Positions 35,124 to 44,970 of a DNA stretch of 64,000 nt are shown here, in pieces; the first letter of the stretch is position 1; the number at the start of each line of letters is the position of its first letter. The stretch is from contig NC_053037.3 of NCBI RefSeq assembly GCF_002575655.3, forward strand, positions 503,262,544 through 503,326,543, written 5' to 3'. The translations under genes and the position numbers were made by a program. Source of the stretch: Aegilops tauschii subsp. strangulata. Taxonomy: Eukaryota > Streptophyta > Magnoliopsida > Poales > Poaceae. Below the pieces are notes generated by a model, which made no database searches, was not told the origin of the DNA, and saw nothing but the letters and a program-made list of their open reading frames with translations.

Positions 35124-35639
35124 TGTTGAGGATATAGACCTTAGAGTCACCCGCCAGGAGGGGCCGGGTTACTCTTACGGTCGTTGCCAGAAGCCCGGAG
35201 CCAAGTTTCAAGACGATGGGCCAGAGATGGGCTGAGACCCGGATATGGCTTAAGGCCCGTAGATACAATCATTGTTATAGTAAAACTTGTAGCGTAAGGC
35301 ATGTATAGTTTAGAGTCCGAGCCGGACACTCTTATGAGACGGCCGGGACTCTAAGGGCTGCTGGGCGTCAGCCTCCCTATATAAAGGGACGACCCGGCTG
35401 CGGTTTAAGGGCGACAACAATCTGATCGAGAGCCAGGGATAGTTGTTTAACTCCTGGCGATCGAACCCTAATCAATATCACCCCAAACTGGACGTAGGCT
35501 TTTACCTTCACCGTAAGGGGCCGAACCAGTATAAACCCTCGTGTTCCTTGTCCCGCATAACCCCTTCAAGCTTCCTAGTTGCGATGGCTCCACGACTAAG
35601 TCCCAGCTTAAGGACATCTGCCGTGACAATTCCACGACA
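35124..35639 (+). repeat. 3' LTR of the Tat/Retand-like element
   Basis: 516 bp, collinear with 22660-23174, TATA box 35378-35385, followed by the TSD ggtca (35640-35644). Confidence 0.95.
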
Positions 35640-35689
35640 GGTCACCTCGCCGTCGCGCCTCAGTGAAGCGCGAGGAAGGGTCCGACTGA

Positions 35690-36519
35690 GCTCAGGAGAG
35701 CGCCACGGGTCCGTCCTCACGAACCGCTGCAGAGGCACGCGCCGCTTTTGCTTTGTTCTTCCTTACTTCGTGCATCCAGAAAGACGAGTATGGGGCCCCG
35801 CAGGGGCACGCAACAAAACTATGGTTTCCGAGCTATTATGCTATGTTACCGTTCCTGTGTTGTGTCACAGCATAAATGTCTTATATAGGCGCGTAGGAAT
35901 AACTTAGCTTGCCGTGTTTGAAGTAGTTTCCGCCTCACGAGGCACGCATTCCTCAGCACCTGGCCAGGCTTTTTGGGAACGGCAAAAATTTGTTAGTCAG
36001 GGAATTCCGAGCCCTGGTCGCAGGCGCCGCCAGCCATGACTCAGCGCCTCGCATCGCGGTACCCATGGGGCACGAATTAGGGGAGGAGTGCCAACTTGCG
36101 GCTCGAACGAGGGTGCTTTGCAAAGAAACAAGACGATCCCGAGGTACCTGTCCAGCCCCCTCGCGAGGGACACGCGAGAGAGTACATGCCAAACAGAGAA
36201 ACGAATGCAGAAACAGAGGCAGAAAGCGACGGGACGAGACCAGCAAGAGAACATCAGAAAGAAATTTCAATTAAAGAGGGGCGAGCCAACTACGGAAAGC
36301 AAATGAAAAGCCGCGTTCGGCACCTAGTCTAGTCCTCTTATCTTCTCACCAGCGCGGAGCTAAGTGCTGCCACTAGGACATGGGAGGGAGCCCCAGAGGC
36401 CCGAGGGTGGCACTCCTGAGACTCCGGGGTGTGTACAGCCCCACTCATTATTACGTGAGAGTGTCACGAGTGGAGACCTTCACAGGCACTGGGCCTTCTT
36501 CACAGGCGTGGGCCTTTCT
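35690..36519. other. Spacer of the minus-strand Tat element between antisense gene and pol
   Basis: About 830 bp with no recognisable coding sequence. The short ORFs on both strands overlap and have no motif. Confidence 0.55.
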
Positions 36520-38153
36520 TCATGGGTAGAACTTCCGGAGGTGCTGGATGTTCCAGGCGTTCTGGATGGGTACCCCGTCCTGTGTCTCCAGGCGCGCGGC
36601 GCCAGGCCTTGAGACATGGGAAACCCTAAACGGGCCCTCCCACATGGGCGAGAGCTTATGCAGCCCTTCCCTGGAAAGCACCCGCCTTAGGACGAGGTCA
36701 CCCACCTCGAGCATCCTGGAACGGATGTTGCGGCAGTGGTACCGCCGCAGCGCCTGCTGATATCTTGCTGCTCGTAGCGTGGCTTCACGGCGGCATTCCT
36801 CCCCCAGTATGAGGTCCATCCCCCGCATGGTGTCCTGCTGCACCTCGTCAAACGCGAGGACCCGCGCGGAGCGATGTTTGACCTCGTAAGGGAGAACCGC
36901 TTCTCCTCCATAGACAAGGAAGAATGGGGTCTCACCCGTTGGCTTGGTGGCGGTGGTGCGGATGGACCACACCACGGACTGGAGCTCGTCGTGCCAGCCC
37001 CTACCGTAGGCCTCGAGCTTCTTCTTGAAGGTCCTGGTCTTGAGGCCCCTCAGGACCTCCACGTTGGCGCGTTCGGCCTGACCATTGCTCCGGGGGTGCG
37101 TCACCGAAGCGTAGCAGATCTGCGTTCCAAGGTTAGCACAATACGTCTTGAAGAGATTACTAGTGAACTGCGAGCCATTATCGGTGATGATGCGGTTTGG
37201 GACCCCGAAACGGCTCACGAGACTCTTGATGAACTTGACCGCGGAGCCAGCTGGGATGGTGCAGACGGCTTCTACCTCCGCCTACTTGGTGAACTTGTCG
37301 ATGGCGACGTAGAGGTAGCGGCAGCCCCCAGGCGCTCGAGGGAACGGGACCAAGATATCCAGCCCCCAAACCGCGAATGGCCATAAGAGTGGGATGGTCT
37401 GGAGGCCCTGAGCCGGCTGATGAATCTGCTTGGCGTGGAACTGGCAGGCCTTGCAGGATCTCACCAACTCAGTCGCGTCATTGAGTGCCGTGGGCCAGTA
37501 GAATCCACTGTGAAACACCTTGCCGACGTGGGTCTGTGACGACGAGTGGTGCCCGCAGTCCCCGCCGTGTATTCGGCCAGCAGATCTCTTCCTTGCTCCC
37601 TGGAGATGCAACACATGGAAACGTCATTTGGCCGCTTCCTGTATAACTCACCGTCCCAGATGCAGTACGCCGTGGCTTCTCGGGCCACACGCTCCATGTC
37701 CTCCTCCTATTCTGGCAGCGTCCCTTGCGTCAGGTATTCCATGAATTCCTTGCTCCAGCACCCCTCCTGAGGTTTGAGCGCTAAGAGCAAGCGCACTCCC
37801 GAGGTCGGGCTGCAGGCTGGGGCTCATGAGGCAGGTTGTTGAGGGAGCTCCTCCTGAGGCAGCACTGTTCTTGAGAGTGGCAGTATTGCTGATGGTTTGA
37901 AGAGCCGCTCCTCAAAGACGCTAGGCTCTTGGGGTAGCCGCTTGGATGCTCTTCTGGCGATGTCGTCGGCTTCCTTGTTGGTGCCACGGGGCACATGCTG
38001 CAATTCTAGACCCTAGAACTGTTTCTCCATCTTGCTCACCTCCGCAAGGTACGCTTCCATGTGCTCGTCCTTCGGCTCATATACTTTGTTGGAGAAGTTG
38101 ACGAGGAGCTGCGAGTCGCCCTTGACGGTGAGAAGCCTCACCCCCAGGGCCAT
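36520..38153 (-). pseudogene. Second RNase H remainder and integrase of the minus-strand Tat element
   Basis: Reading leftward from the chromovirus insertion: end of the second RNase H (RLLTVKGDSQLLVNFSNKVY, then HVPRGTNKEADDIARRAS), then the integrase zinc region (CKACQFHAK at about 37440) and DDE core (GLDILVPFP; ITDNGSQFTS at about 37180; GQAERANVEVL at about 37070), and a C-terminus ending NIQHLRKFYP at 36520. Lesions include stops at about 38013 (after MEKQF), about 37700 and about 37282 (after DKFTK) and a frame change near 37480-37600. Role: cDNA integration; inactive here. Confidence 0.85.
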
Positions 38154-39879
38154 TGTAACACCCCGCATGTAACTTGCCATATTTGTAACTCCGACTCTTG
38201 CCATTTTCGGCTATGTGCTATGATATTCCCTCCGTGGTCAGGTTTTGTTTTTCGTTTTGTATTTTGTTCATGTCATGCATTTCATATCATGTCATCATGT
38301 GCATTGCATTTGCATACGTGTTCGTAACTTGCATCCGAGCATTTTCCCCGTTGTCCGTTTCGCAATCCGGCGCTCCTATCTCCTCCGGTGCACCCCTCTG
38401 TTTTCTTTCGTGAGCGGGTGTCAAACTTTCTCGGAATGGGCCGAGGCTTGTCAAGTGGCCTTAATATACCACCCGGAAACCACCAGTCAAGTTTCGTTCC
38501 CTTTGGAGGTCGTTTGGTACTCCAACGGTTAACCGGGCATCCGCAAAGTCCATTTGAGTGTCCAGCAAAACCCCCCTAAAAACCAGCCCAAAACCCTCCA
38601 AACTCTCTTCCATGCTCTAGGTCGTTCGATCACGATCGTGTGGGCGAAAACTGCACCTCATTTGGAGCCTCCTAGCTCCCTCTACCTATTTATATGTGAG
38701 TGCCCCGAAATAACATTCGCAGTCCCCGAAACCCTAATTTCCCACGCCGCCACCGGACGTGTCCGGCGCCCGCCGGACATCTCCGCCGACGCGTCCAGCG
38801 TATCGGCACGCGCCACGTCATCAGCCCGTCGCCGCCGCCGCGCCGGCCCGCGAGGCCCGGGCGAGGCCCCCGCGGCCCGCCGCCGTCGCCTCCCGGCCCG
38901 ACCATCGCCTCCGCGCCGCCCGCCGGCTCCCTCCGCCGCCGCTCCCGCCCCGGTCGGCCCCGCCGTCGCCCGCCGGCCGCCGCCGACTCCCGGCCGTCCG
39001 AGGCGCCGCCGCTGCCGCCGCCGTGCCTTGCCCACCGCCGTCGCCTCCACGCCGTCCCCTCCTGCTCCCTCGCCGGAGCCCCTCCTCCTCGTCCCCGCTG
39101 CCACTCCGGCGAGCCGCCGCTCGGGAGCCCGAGCTCGTCATCCTCGATCCAGATCTGGTCAACGGAGGTTGACCCCGAGCCCCCTCAAAATTTCCCAAGT
39201 TTTTTTGCATCTTTAATATTATATGCCCCTGTTCATCGTTGCACAACTTCTTGCATGTAGCTCCGATTCGCGCGTTTAATATGTCAAATTGTTCGTCTCG
39301 CGATGCTCTACATTTTGTTCAATTGCACCTTGTTCATTAGAGGTCATCTTGATACCCAAATCTCTGTTGCAAGAGGGCTAGTTGTTGTTATCTGCTGGTT
39401 CTTATCAGAACTTGGAGATTTGTCATTTTTGTATCATTTAATCTGTGCATCTTATGGGCATGAGCTCTACAGGTGTTTTGTTGTATGCCATGCCATCTTT
39501 CCAAGGGTGTATGCCATGTATTTTGTGATCTCTGTGGTGACTAGCACAAACATGCAAAGTAGGCTACGTAATGTTTCTGATTTCAGGGACTTGGTGATTT
39601 CTCTAGTCCTTGTCTGCTGTTATTTTGTTGCCATGTAAACTTGATGCTACAGAGAGATTCGTGCATATTTTGGAGATGTTCAGTAAGGATGTTTTGTAGC
39701 TATAGTTGTAATATATCCATTCCTGCGCTTGTTTACAATTATGGAGTGCCATAGCATGACTCAACCTTGCCTATTTTTGCTATAAAATATTTCTGGCAGA
39801 TTCTTAACATGATATGCAATCTTGCGAAGCTTATTGTAGTTGATCCATTCATGCTATGCTTTTGTTCTTGCCATGTATA

Positions 39880-40670
39880 GCTTCATAAACATGCCATCTT
39901 GCTGTAGGCATGCTTGTTTTGTCATGCACTGCTTTATGGTGAGTGCATCAAGCTCACAAAGAGGCCTACATATTATTGTTTCTGCCACGCTCTGTTTCTG
40001 CCAAGTCTGGAACCTGATAACGAAACTTGCTATGTTTACATGCTTGTCATCATATCTTCTGGTCCTTTTTGGCTTATAGTCAGTAAGGGACTTTTGTCAT
40101 ATGCTTTTGTTAGAATACTTCCGTGCCAAGTTTTGCCATGTTAAGTTACTGTAGCATGTTGATTTCGTGCTCTGAACATTGCTACCTGATGCTGTTTTCT
40201 GCCATGTCCAGTTTTTCACTAAGTCTGTGAACCTGTTATCTTTTGCACTTTTGCGATGCTTGTTCTTTCCATGTATGGCTTCACAAACATGCCATCTTGC
40301 TGTAGGTATCCTTTTTTTTGTCATGCGCTGCTTTTTGGAGAGTGCATCAAGCTCACAAAGAGGCCTACATATTATTGTTTCTGCCACGCTCTGTTTCTGC
40401 CAAGTCTGAAACCTGATAACGAAACTTGCTATGTTTACATGCTTGCCATCATATCTTCTGGTCCTTTTTGGCTTATGGTCACTAAGGGACTTTTGTCATA
40501 TGCTTTTATTAGAATACTTCCGTGCCAATTTTTGCCATTTTAAGTTCCTGTAGCATGTTGATTTCATGCTCTGAACATTGCTACCTGATGCTGTTTTCTG
40601 CCAAGTCTGTGAACCTGTTATCTTTTGCACTTTTGCGATGCTTGTTTGAGCTTGATATGTTGTGATCTAG
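39880..40670 (+). repeat. Tandem duplication in the 5' LTR only
   Basis: ATGCCATCTTGCTGTAGG and its surroundings occur at 39891 and 40289 (offset 398 bp) but only once, at about 50103, in the 3' LTR. The second unit in the 5' LTR resembles the 3' LTR copy more closely (GGTATCC after the motif). Confidence 0.8.
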
Positions 40671-41066
40671 CCATAGCTCAGTGTTCATCTTTTGTCAAGC
40701 ATCTCCTTTAGATTACTGCCATGTGCTTTGTTACTATGTTGGAGTGCTGTAGCATTGTTGTTTGTTGCATTTTAAGTGCTATCATGCTGTTAATCGCAGA
40801 TTCGTGTCATTCTTGTTTTGCTTGCCATTTGCAAACCGCGCATCCGTTTCCGGTGATCTTTATATCGATTTCGACCGAAATCATCTCATCTTTCCAGTGG
40901 CATGCTTGGTTTGCCAAGTTACTGCCATGTTCATCATTTTTCTTCCGGAGCACGCATATGCATCGCATATCATATCTTGCATATCATACATGTTTTGCAT
41001 CATGTTGCTTGTGCATTTCTCGTGGTTGATTCTGGTTCCGTTTGTTTGTGTTCTTGTCTTGGGTAG

Positions 41067-41150
41067 AGCCGGGAGACGAGTTCGTGAATGAGGAACCTGT
41101 CGAGTACACTTACGAGGATCAAGCTTTCGACAACTCTGAGAACCTTGCAG
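41067..41150 (+). other. Exon-like acidic reading frame in the chromovirus 5' LTR
   Basis: 84 bp between an acceptor-like CTTGGGTAG and a donor-like GCAG/GCAAG (GC donor consensus). The frame reads PGDEFVNEEPVEYTYEDQAF and onward. Phase 1 at its end matches the phase of the acidic frame at 42382-42479, and its start matches the phase of a donor-like GGAG/GTTGA at 39167 after ELVILDPDLVNG. The same 84 bp is at 50899-50982 in the 3' LTR. Not proven to be spliced. Confidence 0.35.
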
Positions 41151-42381
41151 GCAAGATGACCACCCCTCGAAATCATTTCTATCTTTGCTTTGCTAGTTGT
41201 TCGCTCTATTTCCATGCTGCGCTACCTATCACTTGATATATCTTGTCACCCATTTTGCGATGTCAGCCTCTAACCATCCTTTCCTAGCAAACCGTTGTTT
41301 GGCTAAGTTACCGCTTATGCTCAGCCCCTCTTTTAGCGTTGCTAGTTGTTGGTGAAGTTGAAGTTTGTTCCATGTTGGAACATGGATATGTTGGGATATC
41401 ACAATATCTCTTATTTAATTAATGCATCTATATATTTGGTAAAGGGTTGGGCCTTATGCCGGGTGTTTTGTTCCACTCTTGCCGCCCTAGTTTCTGTTAT
41501 ACCGGGATTATGTTCCTTGAGTTTGCGTTCCTTACGCGGCCGGGTGATTTATGGGACACCCTTGACAGTTCGCCTTGAATTAAACTCCTCGAGCAAGGCC
41601 CAACCTTGGTTTTACCATTTGCTACCTAAGCCTTTTCCCCCGGGTTTTCGCGAGCCCGAGGGTCATCTTATTTTAACCCCCCCGGGCTAGTGCTCCTTCG
41701 AGTGTTGGTCCGAACTGAGTAGACTGCGGGGCCCCCTCCTGGAAACTCGAGGTCTGGTTTTACTCGTAGGATGTCTCATCCAGTGTGCCCTGAGAACGAG
41801 ATATGTGCAGCTCCTATCGGGATTTGTCGGCGCATCGGGCGGCTTTGCTGGTCTTGTTTTACCATTGTCGAAATGTCTTGTAAACCGGGATTCTGAGACT
41901 GATCGGGTCTTTCCGGGAGAAGGTTTATCCTTCGTTGACCGTGAGAGCTTATGATGGGCTAAGTTGGGACACCCCTGCAGGGTATTATCTTTCGAAAGCC
42001 GTGCCCGCGGTTATGAGGCAGATGGGAATTTGTTAATGTCCGGTTGTAGAGAACTTGTCACCTGACCCATTTAAAATACATCAACTGCGTGTGTAGCCAT
42101 GATGGTCTCTTCTCGACGGAGTCCGGGAAGTGAACACGGTCTGTGTTATGTATGACGCAAGTAGGAGTTTAGGATCACTTCTTGGTCATTGCTAGATGAC
42201 GAACGTTCCGTTGCTTCTCTTCTCGCTCTCATTTGCGCAAGTTAGCCACCATATATGCTTATTGCCGCTGCAGCTCCACCTCATTACACCATCCTTTCCT
42301 ATAAGCTTAAATAGTTTTGATCTCACGGGTGTGAGATTGTTGAGTCCTCGTGACTCACAGATTCTACCAAAACAGTTGCAG

Positions 42382-42479
42382 GTGCCGATGATGCTAGTGC
42401 AGATGATGGGGTCGATCTCAAGTGGGAGTTCGACGAGGAACGTGGTCGTTACTATGTGTCTTTTCCTGATGATCAGTAG
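42382..42479 (+). other. Conserved acidic reading frame in chromovirus 5' LTR, last exon-like segment
   Basis: Follows TTGCAG, open to TAG 42477-42479, encodes [19 protein letters not shown] and a short tail ending FPDDQ. Same length as the copies at 3918, 11861 and 52214. Confidence 0.4.
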
Positions 42480-42762
42480 TGGAGCCCAGTTGGGACGATC
42501 GGGGATCTAGCATTTGGGGTTGTCTTATTTTCATCTGGATTTTGACCGTAGTCGGTCTATATGTTTGTATTTTGGATGATATATGAATAATATTTATGTA
42601 TTGTGTGAAGTGGCGATTGTAAGCCAACTCTTTATCCCATTCTTGTTCATTACATGGGATTGTGTGAAGATGACCCTTCTTGCGACAAATCCACTATGCG
42701 GTTATGCCTCTAAGTCGTGCCTCGACACGTGGGAGATATAGCCGCATCGTGCGTGTTACAAG

Positions 42763-42780
42763 TTGGTAATCAGAGCCATC
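42763..42780 (+). other. Primer-binding site of the chromovirus
   Basis: TTGGTAATCAGAGCC two bases after the LTR end, like an initiator-Met tRNA PBS with an extra A. Identical to the site at 4293. Confidence 0.75.
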
Positions 42781-43914
42781 CCGGACTTAGGAGCCCCCTG
42801 CTTGATCGAATCGCTGGCGTTGTTGAGTCTAGAACAAAAATGTTTTGAGTCTTAGGATTATATATATCGGAGAGTAGGATTCTTTTTACAACTCAGTTCG
42901 TTCGTCGCTCTGGTGAGGTCTCCTGACGTAGAAGTTTTGACTATTCTCTCCTCAAATTTCACAAAAAAAAATTTAGGATCACGCGGGTATCTTGGAATCG
43001 TTCCGATGGTTTTGTGACGAGAACATTGTTCTTGGTGTCTCCTGTCATTTAGGGGTTGTGGCAGTGTCCCGGGGAGTTGAGCTCCGAGGTGTTGTCGTCA
43101 CAATTTTATCGTTGCAGTTCTCGAATACCTGAGTTTCGCCGACATCGAAATCTCTTTTATGCAGTTGTTGGTGAGATCACCTTGACGCCACCCAGTATTG
43201 GGGCGGGACTTCAGGAGTATCGCCATAACTTGTATAACGGATGTTTTTCGAAGGTTGAGGTAAACGATTTCCGAAGGTTTCTTGGTTATGTGTTGACGGA
43301 TGGATACAGCTGGATCTAGGGATTGCTAGTTTGGGTGATATATTTTGTGTCCCGTGTATCCCCAACACCAGATTGCATAACCAGAAAGTTTCGGGAGTTT
43401 ATAAGTGGGAATTCAAGTAGCCTTAGGATATCTTTCCGACAGACGCATGATATGAGATTGGGGTTCGACGTCTAGTGGTCCGCCTGTACATGGTTGGTTT
43501 TACAGTGGTCTCGTAGTGTCTTAAAGAGTCCATGGCTATGCCGACTCGGGGACGCTTCGTATGTCATGTGCACAGCCTTGTACATGATGGTGATGTACGA
43601 TTGAGCCCGTGTGGGCCCCACCACGAAAACTTCGGACGAAATCTATATCATATGTTTGTTCCGGCTTATTCTGCAAGCCAATACTTTGTTTTGTTTTGAA
43701 TTGTGGTATTCGAGTTGCTTCGAAGTCATATGTTGATTCCATATCTTTTCTAAGTGGCTTCTCAACTTATGGAAGTGTGATGATTTACTACCGAATTCAT
43801 TCGTTCATCTTCGTTTGAATGTTTATTGTGAAGACTATATGTTGCAATTTCTATCCGTTGATTCTACTTATCTATTGGTCTATCAAGATGCTAACGGATG
43901 TCACCCTCTTCAGG
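42781..43914 (+). other. 5' leader of the chromovirus
   Basis: About 1.1 kb without a significant ORF, collinear with 4310 to about 5300 in the non-autonomous element. An in-frame extension exists upstream of the gag ATG, but the ATG at 43915 (MAPPMRQNPDRNEG) is the natural start for this gag type. Confidence 0.65.
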
Positions 43915-44970
43915 ATGGCCCCGCCAATGCGTCAAAATCCGGATCGCAATGAAGGGAGTCAAGCGAACCCTCCGCCACCACCTCCACCTCCGGAGGCATG
44001 GCAAGCTATCATGGCAGCCACCAACGCCAATGCTCAGATGATTCTGCAACTCTTGCAAGAACGTACTCAAGGGCAAGGCAATCAAGGCAATCAAGGTCAA
44101 GGCAACAATCAGTTTCACTTTGCTACACTCAACCAGTTTCTCGCAAATCAGCCCAAGTCTTTCAGCTACTGTGTCGAGGCCACGGATGCCGATGATAGGC
44201 TCGTGGACATCAACAAGCATTTCGAATGTAGCAATGTCAGGCCTGAGGACTATGTCAAGTTCGCTTCTTTCCAGCTCAAGGACCAAGCTGCTGATTGGTT
44301 TCAGCAATACAAAGATTCCAGAGGAGGTCGTGTGATCACTGGGACTGACTTCTGTCGGGACTTGAAAGCGCACCACATTCCACGAAGTGTTGTTGAGAGC
44401 AAGCGTGAGGAGTTCCGCAATCTCAAGCAAGGCAACATGTCTGTGTATCAATACAACATCCAGTTTCAGAAACTTGCTCGCTTTGGTAAACAAGACGTTC
44501 CTGATGAGAAGAGCATGATTTATCACTTCAGAGGTGGCCTTAAAGAGGATCTGCAGTTAGCTCTCGTTCTTGTTGAGCCTACTCAGTTTGATCAATTCTA
44601 TAATATGGCACTGAAGCAAGAGGCTGCTCAGCTCAACTGTGAGGCTTCTAAGAAAAGAGTCAGAGACGCAGTTCAGTCTTCTTCTTCCTCACTTGTAACA
44701 GCTAAGCAACAGAAGTTCTGGTTGCCTCCTCCTCCTCCGTTTCGTCAGCCTTACCAGCAGAAGAACAAAGGTGGCCATTGTTCTTCCAACTCTTCCAACT
44801 CTGGCTATCAGAACAAGTCTCAGAATCAAGCTCCTAAGTCCAATGCTCCTTATCACCATCCACTCTCAGAGGTGACTTGCAACAGATGTCAGTAGAAAGG
44901 TCACTATGCTAACAAGTGCTTCAACCAAAGACGTCTGCCTCCTCCTCCTCCTGTCAGATCTTCCAGCAAT
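43915..44970 (+). pseudogene. gag of the Tekay-like chromovirus, stop in the zinc knuckle
   Basis: Starts MAPPMRQNP with a proline run, then a capsid-like domain (FLANQPKSFSYCVEATDADD at about residue 75-95, LKDQAADWFQQYKDS, FCRDLKAHHIPRSV, EEFRNLKQGNMSVYQYNIQF). The usual motif of this clade PP.F.G.... is partly altered (QPKSFSYC). A CCHC knuckle is present (C-x2-C-x4-H-x4-C around 44877-44925), but TAG at 44893-44895 falls inside it, between CNRCQ and KGHYANKC. The frame continues into pol. Role: nucleocapsid and particle assembly; truncated here. Confidence 0.85.

Larger units (their letters stand above)
22660..35639 (+). mobile_element. Ty3/gypsy Tat/Retand-like retrotransposon with antisense gene
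   Basis: Complete element of 12,980 bp with LTRs 22660-23174 and 35124-35639, TSD ggtca (22655-22659, 35640-35644), PBS after the 5' LTR, gag-PR-RT-RH-INT on the plus strand (about 23210-29602), a 1-kb spacer with repeated motifs, an antisense seven-exon gene (30671-34039) and a PPT before the 3' LTR. By eye the LTRs differ by 6 substitutions and one 1-bp indel, so insertion is recent. The pol frame has two nonsense codons and gag at least two frameshifts. The antisense gene is typical of Tat-lineage elements. Confidence 0.93.
21944..35689 (+). pseudogene. Captured AT-hook/B3-domain gene, antisense in a retrotransposon, split by an insertion
   Basis: Exonic parts are 21944-22659 and, after the inserted element, 35645-35689. 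From ATG 21944 the frame gives a short basic N-terminus with an AT-hook core RGRGRPRK (22001-22027). A frame change between about 22070 and 22145 leads to a B3-like domain (about 22171-22480): start EFIVLSENP, then LHLPRFFAGELPA, RGWQTFAHARGL, FKYDGNATLYMRVFGE, as in plant REM-type B3 DNA-binding proteins. In-frame TGA sits at 22405-22407. An acidic, serine-rich tail (EDNDGDELLG...) continues across the insertion point and stops at TGA 35687-35689 after KREEGSD. It is antisense to the host element's pol. The domain call is from memory of B3 sequences; a B3-fold search would settle it. Now a pseudogene. Confidence 0.6.
38154..42760 (+). repeat. 5' LTR of the chromovirus
   Basis: 4,607 bp, about 380 bp longer than the 3' LTR because a segment of about 398 bp is tandemly duplicated (see 39880-40670). 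Order: U3, TATA-like TATTTATAT at 38687-38695, an extremely GC/CpG-rich leader (38740-39180), a T-rich 1.9-kb stretch with many TGCCATG motifs, then a 3' part homologous to the LTR of the element at 472. Confidence 0.93.

Noticed and set aside
36874..37386. 170-codon plus-strand ORF
   Set aside because: Exact antisense shadow of the integrase domain on the minus strand.
38554..39260. Overlapping 140-230-codon ORFs on both strands of the chromovirus LTR leader (repeated at 48774-49488)
   Set aside because: R/P/A-rich low-complexity translations in all frames, with indels between the 5' and 3' LTR. Only the last codons before 39167 were kept, as a possible exon end.
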